Below, one piece after another: positions 19,319-29,204 of a stretch of 64,000 bases of DNA (its first letter is position 1; each line of letters starts with the position of its first letter). The notes beneath the pieces are model-generated. The model had not been told where the DNA came from. It made no database searches and saw nothing but the letters and a program-made list of their open reading frames with translations. The stretch is taken from the NCBI GenBank assembly GCA_035345875.1, contig DAORDH010000004.1, positions 1-64,000 of the forward strand. Reading direction: 5' to 3'. Position numbers and translations under genes: made by a program. Source of the stretch: UBA2033 sp035345875 (GTDB lineage: Bacteria > Spirochaetota > Leptospiria > Leptospirales > Leptospiraceae).

Positions 19319-22300
19319 CTAGTTTTCTTCTTTCTCACTTGCTTCTCGTGGTAATTCCAAGTCCAATTCTGTTCTATATTTCTTTAGAATTGTGAATGCA
19401 GGGTAAGTCATCAGAAGAACTCCAATCAAAAATAATCCTCTAATAATCCATGAAGACATTGGCGGTTCAACTAACGTATACTTAAATTCTGGATTATTTT
19501 TGTGTTCACCTGCTTTTAAACTTACATGTTTTAACTTTTCATCATAAGTATTTTTTAAATCAAACTCAGGGAATCTTACATATTCATTTCCATAATATAA
19601 AAGTAAACTAGCTGGCTCTGTGTCATTTAAATTCTTTGGAATCTCAAAAACAATTTCCTCAATTTCAGAATAGGCATCTATCGACTTTAAAGTAAGAGGT
19701 TTATCCTCATTATTCACAACTAATATTTTAAGATTACCTCCAGTATAATACGGTAGCTCAATAGAATGTTCCCCATTTGTATCTGGCTTTCGATAAATTA
19801 CAGAATCAGCCATGATTGTAAATTCTTTTGAAATGATATCCTTCTGTAATATCTCTATACTTCTTTGGTATTTATTTTCTTCAAAATTTACAACAATTCT
19901 GCTAATTGGTTTTCGCATCGGATTTTCAAAAGTATAAACGGATGCTTTTCTATCTGAATCTTCTGAAATTGAAAAATCATTTTTAGAAATCTCTAATTTG
20001 TATTCTGCTTTTTCTTTCAGCGGAGAATAAATTGCACCTGTAAAATCTAGCTGAATCTTTGAATCCAATTCAATACGAGCATAACGGTATTTCCCTGAAC
20101 GAAATTTAATCCTATTGATTTTATTTGCTTGTTGTTCATCATAATAGTTGTAGATAGCTGCACTAACGGTTTCTTCCCATTGGTTTGGTTCATCGCCAAG
20201 TGACATATAGACACCTGTTTCATATTTTTCTGATCCAGCTATTTCTAGTTCTGTGTATTCTGTTTTTGCAGGCGGCTCTTCGAATTTTAATACATAGATT
20301 CTTCCGTTCGTTGTGACATTTGTATAAATAACAGTTGGTGTAGTTTTACCACTTTTACCGGCTACCTGTGTAACTCTTCTATGAATAAAAGGAACCAATT
20401 CATTATTATAGACCAGTCTCAGATCTGAACTTCCATGAAATCTGGAGATTTCTTCAGTCAACTTAAAGCGACCATATATATTATTTGAATCATCGACTAC
20501 TTCTTTGTTTAAACCTTTTATTTCAGTAAAGTATTTATATCCATTGTTCTTAAACGGTTCAGCGGTTAAGTTTTTAGAAGAAAAAAACAGAAACACTAGT
20601 AAAGGGAAAGCTGTTAATTTTAAAATTTGATTCACGTTGATTTTATCCTTAAATTTTTGATAGATAATGCTTAAAATGACCAGACCGACTCCTAGCGAGA
20701 AGCCAGCTATAATACGAACTACTATACTCAACATCCAAATATCATAGAGATAGAATTTGGCGATTAGAATCACTCCGAGGATAATACCCGTTAAACGAAA
20801 AGACCTGTAAGAAAATTTAAATCCAGGAACTAGAAGTGCTATCATATAGAAGGCAATTACATAGGAGTAACCTAGATTGCGATAATAAGTATCTGAAACC
20901 AAATACCGAACCTCAACCAAAGTTCCTAAGATCAGAGTAAATAATGCAACAAATACAAAACCTACAACTGATTTATGAATTTGAATTTTCTTTTGAACTT
21001 GATAAGTAAATAATAGAAATACAGTGGCTAATACAAATAATCCGAATCTTGTATTTAGTAGGAAATAGAATTGTCTATCATGGAAACTTTCTACAAAGTA
21101 GAGTCGAAACAGTGCCAATATCCAAGGAATAACAGATATTAGTAAATAAGTTCTGCTTTGAAAGTATGCGCCAATAGCAGATAAACCACCCGCGAATAAG
21201 ATCCAAGAAACTGTAATCCATTGTCCTCTAGAAAAATTTGATACTGCTAAAAATAAAACTGCAATCCAAGATAGAAATAAAACAGCAGATAAAGATTTTC
21301 CATATCGAAGATTTGTATCCAAAAGTGGAAGTGAATATCTTTCTAGAATTTTTAAAAATCCCACAAGTAGAAAAGAGGAAAATAATAAAAAGTGAGGAGT
21401 CCAATTTGAATAAAAAACATTCACTACCCAGTATCCAAGCCCAGAAAATGACAGAATAATGAGTAACAATAAAACGCTACTCGAAACATCTACAGCCTTT
21501 CGAATCCTTGGCATTAGATAGACTTCTCTCATTCCAAATAGCAAAAATAAAATTATCAAAAATAAGAAAGGAGGCAAGAAACTACTTTGAGCGAGCTTGG
21601 ATTCTCCCCATTGCGAAAATATAACGACGTTCGCTAGAAATACTAAATAAGGAGAAATTCTCCAAGTATTTTTTTGACTGATAAAATAGAATACGCCATT
21701 CACAAGAGTTAGATAGATAAACAAGAATCGATAGGAGTTTTCACCCGATGAAAGTAACACAGGTGCGAGTATAGATCCAAGTAGACTAAAAATATACAGA
21801 ACTTGTAAATTGGCTCTACCGGCTAACAAGGATGTGCCCAATGATAATACCGTAAAAGCAATAAATGTCTCACTCGCTTTTAAAAGATCATAGTAATAAT
21901 AGCCACCATATAAACTTAAATAAACAATCGATACTCCTGTGCCGATCACAGGTTCAGGCACAATCTGCATTTTTCTTTTAGCTAATATTATACCAATCCC
22001 GATGATTGCGAATCCTGCAATTTCTCCGATAAAAATTCTTCCTGATTCATTAATCCAATGGTTATCAAAAGCAAAATTTAAGAACCAAATAAAGGCTAAA
22101 ATAATTGCGGCTAACCCCAATTTACCTAGAATATTACCACCTAGTAAAATTTCCCAATCAAAGGACTTTTTAGGTTTTGCTTCTACTTCTTGTAATTTCG
22201 GAGGGATGATGTTAGGTTTATATTCTGGTCTCGCTATTTGTATAGGAGCTTCCCCTTGGGATAGTTTATTTAACTCTGATTTTACAGAAATTAATTCATT

Positions 22301-22354
22301 TTCTAATGCATCAATACGCTTTGCTAACTTTTCGATACTCTCTTTATCTGCCAT
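19319..22354 (-). CDS. DUF2339 membrane protein with a DUF3999-like C-terminal half
   Basis: A 1011-residue protein. Residues 1-32 form a coiled coil (heptad-like, rich in K, E, L). Residues about 70-600 hold some twenty membrane helices and begin with the DUF2339 signature WEILLGGNILGKLG and ESGRIFIGEIAGF. From about 600 to 985 comes a soluble beta-rich periplasmic region (around GRIYVLKFEEPPAKTEYTEL and GDEPNQWEE) that resembles DUF3999, closed by one C-terminal helix (SWIIRGLFLIGVLL). From memory, DUF2339 and DUF3999 are separate neighbouring genes in gammaproteobacteria, so this may be their fusion. The role is unknown, likely in the cell envelope. Confidence 0.75.
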   Translation of the reverse strand: MADKESIEKLAKRIDALENELISVKSELNKLSQGEAPIQIARPEYKPNIIPPKLQEVEAKPKKSFDWEILLGGNILGKLGLAAIILAFIWFLNFAFDNHWINESGRIFIGEIAGFAIIGIGIILAKRKMQIVPEPVIGTGVSIVYLSLYGGYYYYDLLKASETFIAFTVLSLGTSLLAGRANLQVLYIFSLLGSILAPVLLSSGENSYRFLFIYLTLVNGVFYFISQKNTWRISPYLVFLANVVIFSQWGESKLAQSSFLPPFLFLIILFLLFGMREVYLMPRIRKAVDVSSSVLLLLIILSFSGLGYWVVNVFYSNWTPHFLLFSSFLLVGFLKILERYSLPLLDTNLRYGKSLSAVLFLSWIAVLFLAVSNFSRGQWITVSWILFAGGLSAIGAYFQSRTYLLISVIPWILALFRLYFVESFHDRQFYFLLNTRFGLFVLATVFLLFTYQVQKKIQIHKSVVGFVFVALFTLILGTLVEVRYLVSDTYYRNLGYSYVIAFYMIALLVPGFKFSYRSFRLTGIILGVILIAKFYLYDIWMLSIVVRIIAGFSLGVGLVILSIIYQKFKDKINVNQILKLTAFPLLVFLFFSSKNLTAEPFKNNGYKYFTEIKGLNKEVVDDSNNIYGRFKLTEEISRFHGSSDLRLVYNNELVPFIHRRVTQVAGKSGKTTPTVIYTNVTTNGRIYVLKFEEPPAKTEYTELEIAGSEKYETGVYMSLGDEPNQWEETVSAAIYNYYDEQQANKINRIKFRSGKYRYARIELDSKIQLDFTGAIYSPLKEKAEYKLEISKNDFSISEDSDRKASVYTFENPMRKPISRIVVNFEENKYQRSIEILQKDIISKEFTIMADSVIYRKPDTNGEHSIELPYYTGGNLKILVVNNEDKPLTLKSIDAYSEIEEIVFEIPKNLNDTEPASLLLYYGNEYVRFPEFDLKNTYDEKLKHVSLKAGEHKNNPEFKYTLVEPPMSSWIIRGLFLIGVLLMTYPAFTILKKYRTELDLELPREASEKEEN

Positions 22355-22823
22355 AGATGGACAGTTTTAGCGTTTCTTTTTTTTTGAGCAAGAATTTTTC
22401 CGAACCATCAACTTTCAATCGAAGAGGAAAATAGAAATCTATCCATTTTAAAACCAATGATGAGTCGCTAAGAATTGCAAAATTTGAATTCAATGGAAGA
22501 AAAAAATTTTTTTCACACTTAACAATGCAGTCCATTTGTTCAAGCTTGTAGAACGGATTGAAATAGAATTTAAAAAATAAGGGAAATTCCCACCTCCCTC
22601 CAAGAATTTATTTAGATAGAATTTAGGAAAAAATTTTTAAAATCAATGTTTCGCTTTAGTTTTCATCCGATCTCGAATTTGGAGAGTATTGTGGGCAATA
22701 AATCTAGAATCTACTGGGTTTCTTGAAAAGATTGAAAATGTAAAGGAAATAAAAAAAGCTATTAGCAGAACCGCCAATAGCTTTTTCCAAATTTGTAAAA
22801 TTTGTTTTTAGAATCTTTCTGTT
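22355..22823. other. Intergenic region with one terminator
   Basis: About 470 bp between two genes on the - strand. Apart from the terminator at 22751-22786 it is plain AT-rich sequence. It must contain the promoter of the DUF2339 gene, which I cannot place with confidence. Confidence 0.5.
22751..22786 (-). terminator. Intrinsic terminator of the coiled-coil exported protein gene
   Basis: On the - strand AAAAAGCTATTGGC pairs with GCTAATAGCTTTTT (one mismatch), with a 6-nt loop and a run of seven T. It lies about 40 nt past the stop at 22824. Confidence 0.75.
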
Positions 22824-23501
22824 TTAAAGTTCATTAATATGAGACTTGGTATTCTCTTGTTTATCGATCGTTCTCTTCTGTAAATAATTGTCATATCGAT
22901 AGATTGTATTAAATAAAACTAAGTCTATCGCTTTCAAGGCAACTAATTGGACATCAGGCGACATAGCATTATAAGATTCCTCAAAAGGAACACCTTTCAT
23001 TTTACTATCAAACTGATCTACTTTCACTTTGATGCTATTGAAATCTCCTGGATTAAACGTTAGTGTTCTTACTACAGAATGTAAATCATTATTGATTCTT
23101 CTCTTGCTTGAAATAATTTTTACTTCTGAAGTATTGTTCCCTTGGAAAGTAAACTCAATACGTCTAGCAGAAACAACAATCACGCCTTCTTCTTTTTTAA
23201 TATTTGGTTCTTCCTCTGGGATTGTTACATGAGAACCGAGAGATTTATTTACTTCCGACAATTGCACCTGTAGCTTATTTAACTTATCCACCTTGTCATT
23301 GATACTCTTCTGCAAAGTTACAATATTCTGGCTAAGACCATTTGCATAATTGCCTTTTGCTGGTGCGCCGGAGACGGAATCCCCTTGCTCTGATTTCTGA
23401 GCGCCTTGTGGTCTACTTGTGTTAGAACTACTTCCTGGACTTTGTGCAAAAACAACACTTGCAACAAACACATACACAATGATAAATAATCTAGATAGCA
23501 T
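22824..23501 (-). CDS. Exported coiled-coil protein of unknown function
   Basis: A 225-residue protein with a clean signal peptide (residues 1-19, VFAQ end). A Ser/Gly/Gln-rich spacer (20-50) follows, then a short coiled coil (about 55-85, IVTLQKSINDKVDKLNKL), then a mixed alpha/beta domain rich in charge with VVSARRIEFTFQG and KIISSKRRINND. No family is recognised. It has a strong ribosome site (GGAGG, 7 nt before the ATG), its own terminator and no operon partner, so it may be an abundant periplasmic or surface protein. A link to flagellar sheath or coiling proteins is conceivable but nothing in the sequence shows it. Confidence 0.7.
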   Translation of the reverse strand: MLSRLFIIVYVFVASVVFAQSPGSSSNTSRPQGAQKSEQGDSVSGAPAKGNYANGLSQNIVTLQKSINDKVDKLNKLQVQLSEVNKSLGSHVTIPEEEPNIKKEEGVIVVSARRIEFTFQGNNTSEVKIISSKRRINNDLHSVVRTLTFNPGDFNSIKVKVDQFDSKMKGVPFEESYNAMSPDVQLVALKAIDLVLFNTIYRYDNYLQKRTIDKQENTKSHINEL

Positions 23502-23775
23502 TTCGCTACCTCCTATAAGCTAAAATCACATTTATATTTTTAATTTTTTAGGATACGACTTTCCGGGAAATAATTTATTTCCAAATATTTATAAATTTTC
23601 CAAGGAAAATCCCTTTCCTATATGCCATTTTTATTGAACTTAGGCTATCATCAAGTGATTAAATAACTAGGTGAAAGGAAATACAAAAAGTATTTAAAAC
23701 ATTCTTTGCATTTTGCATTTACAAATCAATTAGAATACTCAAGAAAGATTATAAACTCAGAAATCTAGAACAAAA

Positions 23776-25464
23776 CTAAAAACCGCTATTTCCAAATGAA
23801 TTAGCAGCTGACTCACCTGTTATCATTTTACTATTTGCACTTACAGTCGAATTCGAAAAAGCAGTTGCAGTTCCGTTGAAAATATACAAAGCACCTTGGT
23901 TTGTTCCTGAGTTATAACCTCTCGCAGCTGCAATTAAATCTAAATACCCATCTCTATTTACATCTCTAAAAGTTACAAAGCTTCCAAAAAAGTCTTGTGT
24001 AGCACCACCTGTAATTTTTAAACTTGCGAGTGAAGATGCTGTTCCACTTCCTGCACATGTAGCACCTACCGCACATTGGATAACATAGACAGCTCCTTGA
24101 TTTCCATTTGGATGATTCCCACTTGGATTTCCAAATACAATGTCTAACGTTCCATCTCCATTCGTATCTGCAGATGTTATAAAATTCGCAAACAAATAAT
24201 TAGGTCCATCTCCATCAATTGTAAATACGGGCGTTGAATTAAAACTAGCTCCAGTGCTCTGAAACACACCTACTCTACCCACATTGCTATTAAAAGAAGT
24301 ATTCGAAGAAAGAAAATCGGCTTTATAGTCTCCATTTATATCCATTAAATAAGGAAACCCAGAAGCGGAAACACCTGTCCCATTAAAAGCGGTAGTCAAC
24401 GTAGAGACTCCTGCTGCTGCCCCGAAAAAAAGATAAACAGTTGCAGAACCGCTATTCGTCGCTACGATATCCGCATAGCCATCTCCATTTATATCTCCAA
24501 CACTCATTCCAATTCCAAGATTTGAGCCAGCACCCGAAACAAGCGTTGTGCCCACACTAGTAGATAATCCATTTTGGCTTCCATAATAAATATATAAATA
24601 TCCATTGTTAGGTGGATTCGAATAACCAATATCACTAACAACTAAATCTGTATATCCATCTCCATTGAAATCACCCGGCTGCACGCTAGAACAATATTCT
24701 GTGTTTGTCCCACTTGGTGGTAAGTAGGTTGTTGCGGTATTTGCTAAACCGGTTGCTGAACCTAGGTATAAATCCCCTCTATTGTTTGCATTTCCATTCA
24801 AAGAAGAGCAAATAAACAAATCACTATAACCATCTTGATTAAAATCCCCAAGAGCAAGATTTTTCCCAAACAAATTCACATTGAAACCTGTATAAATTTT
24901 ACTCGCAGAACTTGCAGTGGCACTACTAATACCACTTGCGCTTCCATGAAATACATACACTCTTCCTTGGTTCGAATTATAATTAGGAGCAGAAACGATT
25001 AAATCCAAATAACCATCCCCGTTTACATCTTTATTCTGACCCTTTGTAAGTAGTGTGTATGGATTGATGGTTGTGTTTCCACTACTATCAGTAACACGGA
25101 CATTTATTGTGTTTTGATTTCCTGTGAGCCAACCTGTTAAGGGAAGTTTATAAGACCAAGATGTTGTTCCTGTGGCTAACGAATAATTACCGTTATTCAA
25201 CTGGACCTCTACTTTAGAGACACTTACATTATCACTAGCGGTCCCTAAAATCGCTCCGAATTCAATTGTCATTTTAGATTTTAAATTTGTCACTGTCAAG
25301 GTAGGAGCAGTTCTATCCCCAGATGTAGAACTATTATTTAAAAAAATAAAAAGTCCAATCGTAAAAAGATTGGGAGATGAAAGATCAAAAGGTGATTTCT
25401 TTACTTCTAAACATTGAACCAAACTCACCGAAATAAATAGCAGGATTATATATTTTTTGATCAT
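23776..25464 (-). CDS. FG-GAP repeat (integrin-alpha-like) lipoprotein
   Basis: A 562-residue predicted lipoprotein (lipobox VSLVQC, cysteine near residue 19). Residues about 50-140 form an Ig-like domain (VTVTNLKSKMTIEF-type strands, RVTDSSGNT). From about 145 to the end come seven or so FG-GAP repeats, each with a calcium-binding loop of the type DxNxDGxxD (DVNGDGYLDL, DFNQDGYSDL, DFNGDGYTDL, DINGDGYADI, DTNGDGTLDI, DVNRDGYLDL). They should fold as a beta-propeller exposed on the cell surface or in the periplasm. Leptospires carry many such proteins; they may bind host or matrix molecules. The ATG lies 33 codons before the Ig-like part. Confidence 0.85.
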   Translation of the reverse strand: MIKKYIILLFISVSLVQCLEVKKSPFDLSSPNLFTIGLFIFLNNSSTSGDRTAPTLTVTNLKSKMTIEFGAILGTASDNVSVSKVEVQLNNGNYSLATGTTSWSYKLPLTGWLTGNQNTINVRVTDSSGNTTINPYTLLTKGQNKDVNGDGYLDLIVSAPNYNSNQGRVYVFHGSASGISSATASSASKIYTGFNVNLFGKNLALGDFNQDGYSDLFICSSLNGNANNRGDLYLGSATGLANTATTYLPPSGTNTEYCSSVQPGDFNGDGYTDLVVSDIGYSNPPNNGYLYIYYGSQNGLSTSVGTTLVSGAGSNLGIGMSVGDINGDGYADIVATNSGSATVYLFFGAAAGVSTLTTAFNGTGVSASGFPYLMDINGDYKADFLSSNTSFNSNVGRVGVFQSTGASFNSTPVFTIDGDGPNYLFANFITSADTNGDGTLDIVFGNPSGNHPNGNQGAVYVIQCAVGATCAGSGTASSLASLKITGGATQDFFGSFVTFRDVNRDGYLDLIAAARGYNSGTNQGALYIFNGTATAFSNSTVSANSKMITGESAANSFGNSGF

Positions 25465-25710
25465 AGAATTCTATACTTGGGAACGGTAAAATTTTTAATA
25501 TCAAAATCTAGTTCCATACTTATTAAGACAAATAGAATAAAATTGCTTTTCAAAAAGAATCAATTATTTTTAAAACTTGGGGAAACATAAATTAATGATT
25601 TCAAACGGATTTTTGATGAAATCCTTAGAAGAAATATCCTAAATACTCGGTCTATAGTATGAGTTTAATCTATTTACAAAATTAAATGCCAAGTTGAGAG
25701 TGAAACCAAA

Positions 25711-26523
25711 ATGATTAAAATCTTCTTACGCTTGTTTTTATTATTCTCACTTCCTATTTTAGCAAATAATGAGATTAAAGGTATTTATGCCCTTGTCTAT
25801 GGAAAAAGCACCTATCCATCCGAACTTTTAAATGTAAAAGATGAAACCAAAACAAAAACGATTCTATGGCTGTTTTATCTAATTCAAGTCGATAGACGAA
25901 TTATACTGGTAGATACAGGCTTTACTGAAAAAAAATATGTTTCCTCTTTTCAAATCTCTGATTTTAAGCATCCAACCTTGCTCATTCGAAATTTAAATTT
26001 AACTCCTGAACAAGTAACAGATATTATCCTTACGCACAGCCATTTTGATCATATTGGCGGAGCCCATTATTTTCCAAATGCAAAGATTTATATAAATACA
26101 AAAGAGTTGGAAGTATTTCAAAGCTCGGACGGATTTAAACAATTTGAAAAAGTATTTGAAGTAAGAAATTTTAGAAATCAAATTCAAAAGATAGACAGTA
26201 ATTTTTATTTAACTCCTGAAATATCCATTTATTTCTCAGGCGGACATACAATTGGATCTCAATACGTGCATCTCAAAACGGAAAATAAAGAATTTGTAAT
26301 TACAGGAGATGAATGCTATCTTGCAAAAGAATGCTTAGAAGGAATTGGACTCAGCGCAAAAGCGGCTTATAATCTTTCGAATAATAAAATATTTATTGAC
26401 AAACTGTCTGAATTGCGTAAAAAAAATACTCGTTTGGAAGTATTAACGTTACATGACTTTGAACTTGTGAGAACGACTGGAATTCCCAAAAATGGAATTA
26501 TTACAATCTATGAAAAAAAATAA
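25711..26523 (+). CDS. Exported metallo-beta-lactamase fold hydrolase
   Basis: A 270-residue protein with a signal peptide (residues 1-18). It has the full zinc-binding set of the metallo-beta-lactamase superfamily: LTHSHFDHIGG (HxHxDH, near residue 110), a later His in GGHTIGSQYVH, and ITGDECY with the bridging Asp, then LHD near the end. The arrangement is closest to AHL-lactonase-like enzymes (AttM/AiiA type). The substrate is unknown. Export makes an extracellular or periplasmic ester/lactone substrate possible. It may be cotranscribed with the lipoprotein gene 135 nt downstream. A related fold is encoded at 63160. Confidence 0.82.
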   Translation: MIKIFLRLFLLFSLPILANNEIKGIYALVYGKSTYPSELLNVKDETKTKTILWLFYLIQVDRRIILVDTGFTEKKYVSSFQISDFKHPTLLIRNLNLTPEQVTDIILTHSHFDHIGGAHYFPNAKIYINTKELEVFQSSDGFKQFEKVFEVRNFRNQIQKIDSNFYLTPEISIYFSGGHTIGSQYVHLKTENKEFVITGDECYLAKECLEGIGLSAKAAYNLSNNKIFIDKLSELRKKNTRLEVLTLHDFELVRTTGIPKNGIITIYEKK

Positions 26524-26658
26524 AATTAGCAATAAATTTATTACAACATAGACACAGTGCAAAAAATCAAATCACAATTTGTTAAACATTCATAAGACAA
26601 GTTAACATTGAGATCACGAAAACGTTAGTCTTTTCAACTATTTTAAAATTTACAAAGC

Positions 26659-27915
26659 ATGGACCAATTACTTTTGAAACTTCATCAGGCAATTCAATTT
26701 TTAGGGAAAATCTCAATCCTATTTCTATTCACGTTATTATTCTCCTTTTGTGCATCAGGGGATGAATTAGAAATAAAACCAAACGAAGCAGATAAAAGCT
26801 ATTGGGATGAAGTGGCGTCTTACCTTGCAGGGGTTCCTCTAGATGAGAATAATCGCTTTTTACCTCTTACCAGTCTCAACTATTATAAAAATTATTCGAG
26901 ATCAATAGATAAGGCTTGGGGAAAGATTACCAGTAACTATATTAATCATGTAACAGAATGGTCAAAAGAATTTATTCCAGACTCACATAAAGAAAATACT
27001 TCTCTCTATTTACTCAGTGGTGCTGATTTTATAAACCTATATCATTTCTATCCAAAATCAAATAGATATATAATGGTTGGACTAGAAACTCCGGGCTATA
27101 TAAATGATCCGATTCTTTTTAAACCAGAAGAATTAAAAAATGCTTTTTATACGTTAGATGCTAGCCTAAACCAAATTTCTACTCAAAACTACTTCACAAC
27201 TATTTTAATGGAAAAGAAATTTGCAAATAAATATTTCCCTGGAGTGGCACCTGTCTTGTTAGTTTTTTTAAAAAGAATTGGTTTTCAAATCGATGAACTA
27301 CAAAGAATTTCCATTACCCCTGATGGAATTATAAAAGAAATCAAAAGCGAAGAAGTAAAGGATGTTCCAGATGCCTATCAAGGGGTTCGAATCATATTTC
27401 ACTCAAAAGACAATCCTAGGTTTAGAGAATTAATTTTTTTAAAATTTTTTGTAAGCCCGAATTCAATGGAACCTACAAGTGTTGAGGGAAAGTTTTTTTC
27501 CAAACAAAAAAAATTAAACCTCATCATGAAATCAGCAATCTATCTCATGCATATGGAAAAGTATAAAAATTTCATTCAATCAATTCTATCTAAGACAGAA
27601 ATTGTCTCGGAAGATGATTCTGGTATTCCAGTTCGCTATTTTCAAAAAGAGGACTGGAATATAGATGTATTTGGAAGTTATACCAAAAGGCTTAGTATTC
27701 GCTATGTGCCCAAGGAAGCAAATATGTTTAAATCAGAAAAAGGGAATATTAGAACAGAATCACAGAAATTTACACAGGAAGACTTGAAAGAAATTTATGA
27801 GACATCGGCAAAACCACTTCGATTTAAATACGGCTATGGTGGGGCATTTCGGGGAACTGCTAGAAATAACTTGATTCTTTTAAGAAGACGTGCTTTGTTG
27901 AAAACAAAAGCATGA
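26659..27915 (+). CDS. Lipoprotein of an unnamed family
   Basis: A 418-residue predicted lipoprotein whose hydrophobic signal ends LFSFC (cysteine near residue 32, after a rather long N-region). It has no membrane helix beyond the signal. A block around LLSGADFINLYHFYPKSN and YIMVGLETPG is of a kind I recall from uncharacterised proteins in several phyla, so the protein is probably a conserved family, but I cannot name it. Its last codons overlap the next start as ATGA, so it is translated together with the amidohydrolase-like gene. Confidence 0.65.
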   Translation: MDQLLLKLHQAIQFLGKISILFLFTLLFSFCASGDELEIKPNEADKSYWDEVASYLAGVPLDENNRFLPLTSLNYYKNYSRSIDKAWGKITSNYINHVTEWSKEFIPDSHKENTSLYLLSGADFINLYHFYPKSNRYIMVGLETPGYINDPILFKPEELKNAFYTLDASLNQISTQNYFTTILMEKKFANKYFPGVAPVLLVFLKRIGFQIDELQRISITPDGIIKEIKSEEVKDVPDAYQGVRIIFHSKDNPRFRELIFLKFFVSPNSMEPTSVEGKFFSKQKKLNLIMKSAIYLMHMEKYKNFIQSILSKTEIVSEDDSGIPVRYFQKEDWNIDVFGSYTKRLSIRYVPKEANMFKSEKGNIRTESQKFTQEDLKEIYETSAKPLRFKYGYGGAFRGTARNNLILLRRRALLKTKA

Positions 27916-29204
27916 AACAAGTTATTTTTATTTTATTATTTTTATTCAACACACTCAGTTCCGAAGAAATTAAATCTATACGATACTTAAAACCTAACGG
28001 GTCTTTGAGTGAAGTAAGTGATCTTGTAATAGAAAATGGTTTTATTTCACGGATAACAGAGAGTAAACCCAAAGATACGATTCGATATATACTTCCATCT
28101 TTTTGCGATGCGAATGTAACGCTCGGAGTAAATCCCGCAGGCGGAGACCAGGATAGAAAGAGTCTTGAAACATCTCTAAAAGCCTTCCTTGCTTTTGGGT
28201 TCACTCATATTCAATCAATAGCAGATGGTCCCTGGATACAAAAAGTAAAATCAGATATAGATTCAGGAAAGTTAGTTGGACCCAAAATTACAATAGCACA
28301 GCGACCGTTATTAGCCAAAAGTAAAGAAACTAAAGATATTTCAAATCAATTGTATTTTGTTACAGAAAACAAAGAAGCACTGCAAACTGAATTAAATGCT
28401 CAGTTAAATGCGTTTAATAAAACAATTCATATTTTCAACCGACACAATGAGGATTCTAGCCTCTTATTTGATTCCGAACTATTGCTAGACTTAAGACTAT
28501 CCTCAGAAGCAAAAAATAAAAGAATAACAATTCATACATTTGGAGATAGAATATCAATTCTAGATTCATTAATATCCGGAAACCGTTATCTGGCACATCC
28601 TATCCCGAATGATATGAACAGAGAAATTGCAAGACAGCATATACAAGAAATGCATTTAATGCCAATGCTAAATGTATATCAGAATTTACATTTAAATGCA
28701 GATTCTGATGGAATAGATGAATTAAACTATTTAAAGAAAAAGAGTAAATTCTTTACAGACTATTTTGCAGCTTCTTATGAAAGTGCGTTGAAATTGGAAT
28801 TAGAAGAAATCGAAATTCAAACCAGAAAAAAAGAATTTAAATCATATATTGATTTTTTAAAAACACATCCTATTTTAAAAGAGAAAATGATTTTAGGGAG
28901 TGGATCAGGAAATCGTTTGTCCTTTGCGGGAGTAAGTGGGATGCAAGAACTAAGAATCTTAGCAAAGGCTTTTGATACAAATGAAATCTTTATGATTCCA
29001 ACTAAAAATACATGTGAATATTTAGGTGGATCTTACAGAGGACTCATCCAAGTCGGAGAAGAGGCAAATATAATTTTAGTAAAAGAGAATCCAACAAAGA
29101 ATCTAGAAACACTCTTTCAGATAGAAAAAGTTTATTTAAATGGGAAAGCGGTTACTCTTTATTTGCCGGAACCAGTCAAAAAGAAACCTTTCCGAAAAAA
29201 GTAA
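27912..29204 (+). CDS. Exported amidohydrolase-like protein lacking metal ligands
   Basis: A 430-residue exported protein (signal to about residue 17). The N-terminal composite domain, the barrel and the C-terminal GEEANIILVKENPTKNLETL / KVYLNGKAV follow the imidazolonepropionase-type amidohydrolase pattern. The metal sites do not: the usual DAHVHL at the end of strand 1 is DANVTLG, and the usual GTD near strand 8 is GSGSG. A His survives at ITIHTFGD and another at YLAHPIP. It is probably a non-catalytic relative. It overlaps the lipoprotein gene by 4 nt and abuts the convergent motor-like gene with no spacer. Confidence 0.7.
   Translation: MKQVIFILLFLFNTLSSEEIKSIRYLKPNGSLSEVSDLVIENGFISRITESKPKDTIRYILPSFCDANVTLGVNPAGGDQDRKSLETSLKAFLAFGFTHIQSIADGPWIQKVKSDIDSGKLVGPKITIAQRPLLAKSKETKDISNQLYFVTENKEALQTELNAQLNAFNKTIHIFNRHNEDSSLLFDSELLLDLRLSSEAKNKRITIHTFGDRISILDSLISGNRYLAHPIPNDMNREIARQHIQEMHLMPMLNVYQNLHLNADSDGIDELNYLKKKSKFFTDYFAASYESALKLELEEIEIQTRKKEFKSYIDFLKTHPILKEKMILGSGSGNRLSFAGVSGMQELRILAKAFDTNEIFMIPTKNTCEYLGGSYRGLIQVGEEANIILVKENPTKNLETLFQIEKVYLNGKAVTLYLPEPVKKKPFRKK

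Noticed and set aside
22344..22535. A 63-codon frame on the - strand
   Set aside because: It overlaps the DUF2339 start and shows no recognisable composition or ribosome site.
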